Assembly (NCBI GenBank): GCA_964538455.1
Contig: CAZIDZ010000082.1
Span: 1-5,541 of the forward strand
Source of the DNA: JAZDLX01 sp964538455
GTDB lineage: Bacteria; Electryoneota; Electryoneia; Electryoneales; Electryoneaceae
DNA: 5,541 nt
Reading direction: 5' to 3'
Shown: piece by piece, positions 5,303 through 5,541 of the stretch
Position numbering within the stretch: position 1 is the first letter of the stretch
Layout: each line of letters starts with the position of its first letter
Program-made: the position numbers and the translations under genes
The notes under the pieces: model-generated
The model's database searches: none
What the model saw: the letters and a program-made list of their open reading frames with translations, nothing else
Told to the model about the DNA's origin: nothing

Positions 5303-5332
5303 ATTCAGCTCCTTGGCGGATGGATTGTAGTC

Positions 5333-5372
5333 ATCCTGACGTCCGGTCGTTTGGACGGAAGGATTTTTGTTT
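5333..5372 (+). terminator. Rho-independent terminator after secG
   Basis: CGTCC (5340-5344) pairs with GGACG (5353-5357) around an 8-base loop. Below it, ATCCT (5333-5337) pairs with AGGAT (5360-5364). The two stems are joined by a symmetric GA/GA internal loop (5338-5339 with 5358-5359), which can form tandem sheared G-A pairs and so stack continuously. A T-run (TTTTTGTTT, 5364-5372) follows at once. It starts 31 bases after the secG stop and probably ends the gapA-pgk-tpiA-secG transcript. Confidence 0.85.
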
Positions 5373-5406
5373 GAACAAGTAGCCCGGGACTACCCGCGGC
5401 GGGTGG

Positions 5407-5429
5407 CCCGGGTGGCTCGACCACCCGGG
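5407..5429. other. perfect 9-bp GC hairpin upstream of tRNA-Leu
   Basis: CCCGGGTGG (5407-5415) pairs with CCACCCGGG (5421-5429) around the loop CTCGA. Three T residues follow on the plus strand, so it could be a weak second terminator, but it could equally be a structure in the tRNA precursor's 5' leader. Confidence 0.5.
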
Positions 5430-5446
5430 TTTCATCCGGGTTGCAT
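5425..5446 (+). repeat. two tandem 11-bp repeats before tRNA-Leu
   Basis: CCGGGTTTCAT (5425-5435) is followed immediately by CCGGGTTGCAT (5436-5446), ten of eleven bases identical. The second copy ends 10 bases before the tRNA. The repeat length is about one DNA helical turn. The role is unknown. Confidence 0.5.
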
Positions 5447-5456
5447 CAATAGTATT

Positions 5457-5541
5457 GCCCGAGTGGTGAAACTGGTAGACACGCAGTGTTGAGGGCGCTG
5501 TGCCCTTCAGGGTGTGCCGGTTCGAGTCCGGCCTCGGGCAC
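5457..5541 (+). tRNA. tRNA-Leu (anticodon GAG)
   Basis: The acceptor strands GCCCGAG (5457-5463) and CTCGGGC (5533-5539) pair perfectly, followed by discriminator A at 5540 and one C, where the window ends. The anticodon stem is CAGTG (5484-5488) with CGCTG (5496-5500), and the 7-base loop TTGAGGG places anticodon GAG at 5491-5493, reading CUC and CUU leucine codons. The long variable arm (about 5501-5515, CCC pairing with GGG) is the class II form expected for leucine. The T-arm is GCCGG, TTCGAGT, CCGGC. Whether CCA is encoded cannot be seen. No clear promoter lies just upstream. Confidence 0.95.

Noticed and set aside
5371..5376. TTGAAC as a -35 box for tRNA-Leu
   Set aside because: The bases 17 downstream are GC-only, so no -10 exists, and the site is within the T-run of the secG terminator.
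1..5541. CRISPR array, toxin-antitoxin pair or defence system
   Set aside because: There are no regularly spaced repeats and no gene of those families; the recognisable genes are housekeeping genes plus one glycosyltransferase.

Overview
The window is a GC-rich bacterial chromosome segment bounded by tRNA genes. It starts inside the 3' part of a probable tRNA-Ser and ends with an essentially complete tRNA-Leu(GAG). Its core is a plus-strand run of gapA (1747-2775), pgk (2845-4047), tpiA (4064-4828) and secG (4898-5302). A minus-strand family 2 glycosyltransferase gene (604-1482) diverges from gapA, and a small uncharacterised gene (260-466) sits next to tRNA-Ser. The gap-pgk-tpi-secG order and the GC bias at third codon positions fit a free-living bacterium. 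I recall similar orders in deltaproteobacterial-type lineages such as Geobacter relatives, but the window alone does not fix the taxon.

Layout. 1-24: 3' end of tRNA. 25-259: no gene, two GC hairpins. 260-466: 68-residue protein behind a strong ribosome binding site. 467-603: convergent gap with two hairpins. 604-1482: GT-A glycosyltransferase on the minus strand. 1483-1746: divergent spacer with a candidate promoter for each side, a 10-bp palindrome, a long hairpin, and a nested inverted repeat in the presumed gapA leader. 1747-4828: three consecutive glycolytic genes, with a strong hairpin between gapA and pgk and near-contact between pgk and tpiA. 4829-4897: a good candidate promoter for secG. 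5303-5456: a convincing intrinsic terminator, then a GC-rich repeat-bearing stretch before tRNA-Leu.

How they work together. TpiA interconverts DHAP and glyceraldehyde-3-phosphate. GapA oxidises and phosphorylates glyceraldehyde-3-phosphate to 1,3-bisphosphoglycerate, and Pgk makes ATP from that; all three steps are reversible and also serve gluconeogenesis. SecG is the small accessory subunit of the SecYEG translocon and probably has its own promoter inside the operon. The glycosyltransferase probably adds a sugar to a cell-surface glycan and is unrelated to glycolysis.

I see no undescribed system here. There is no CRISPR array, transposase, phage gene or toxin-antitoxin pair. The points worth a second look are the small unrecognised gene, the structured non-coding spacers, and the basic C-terminal tail of GapA.
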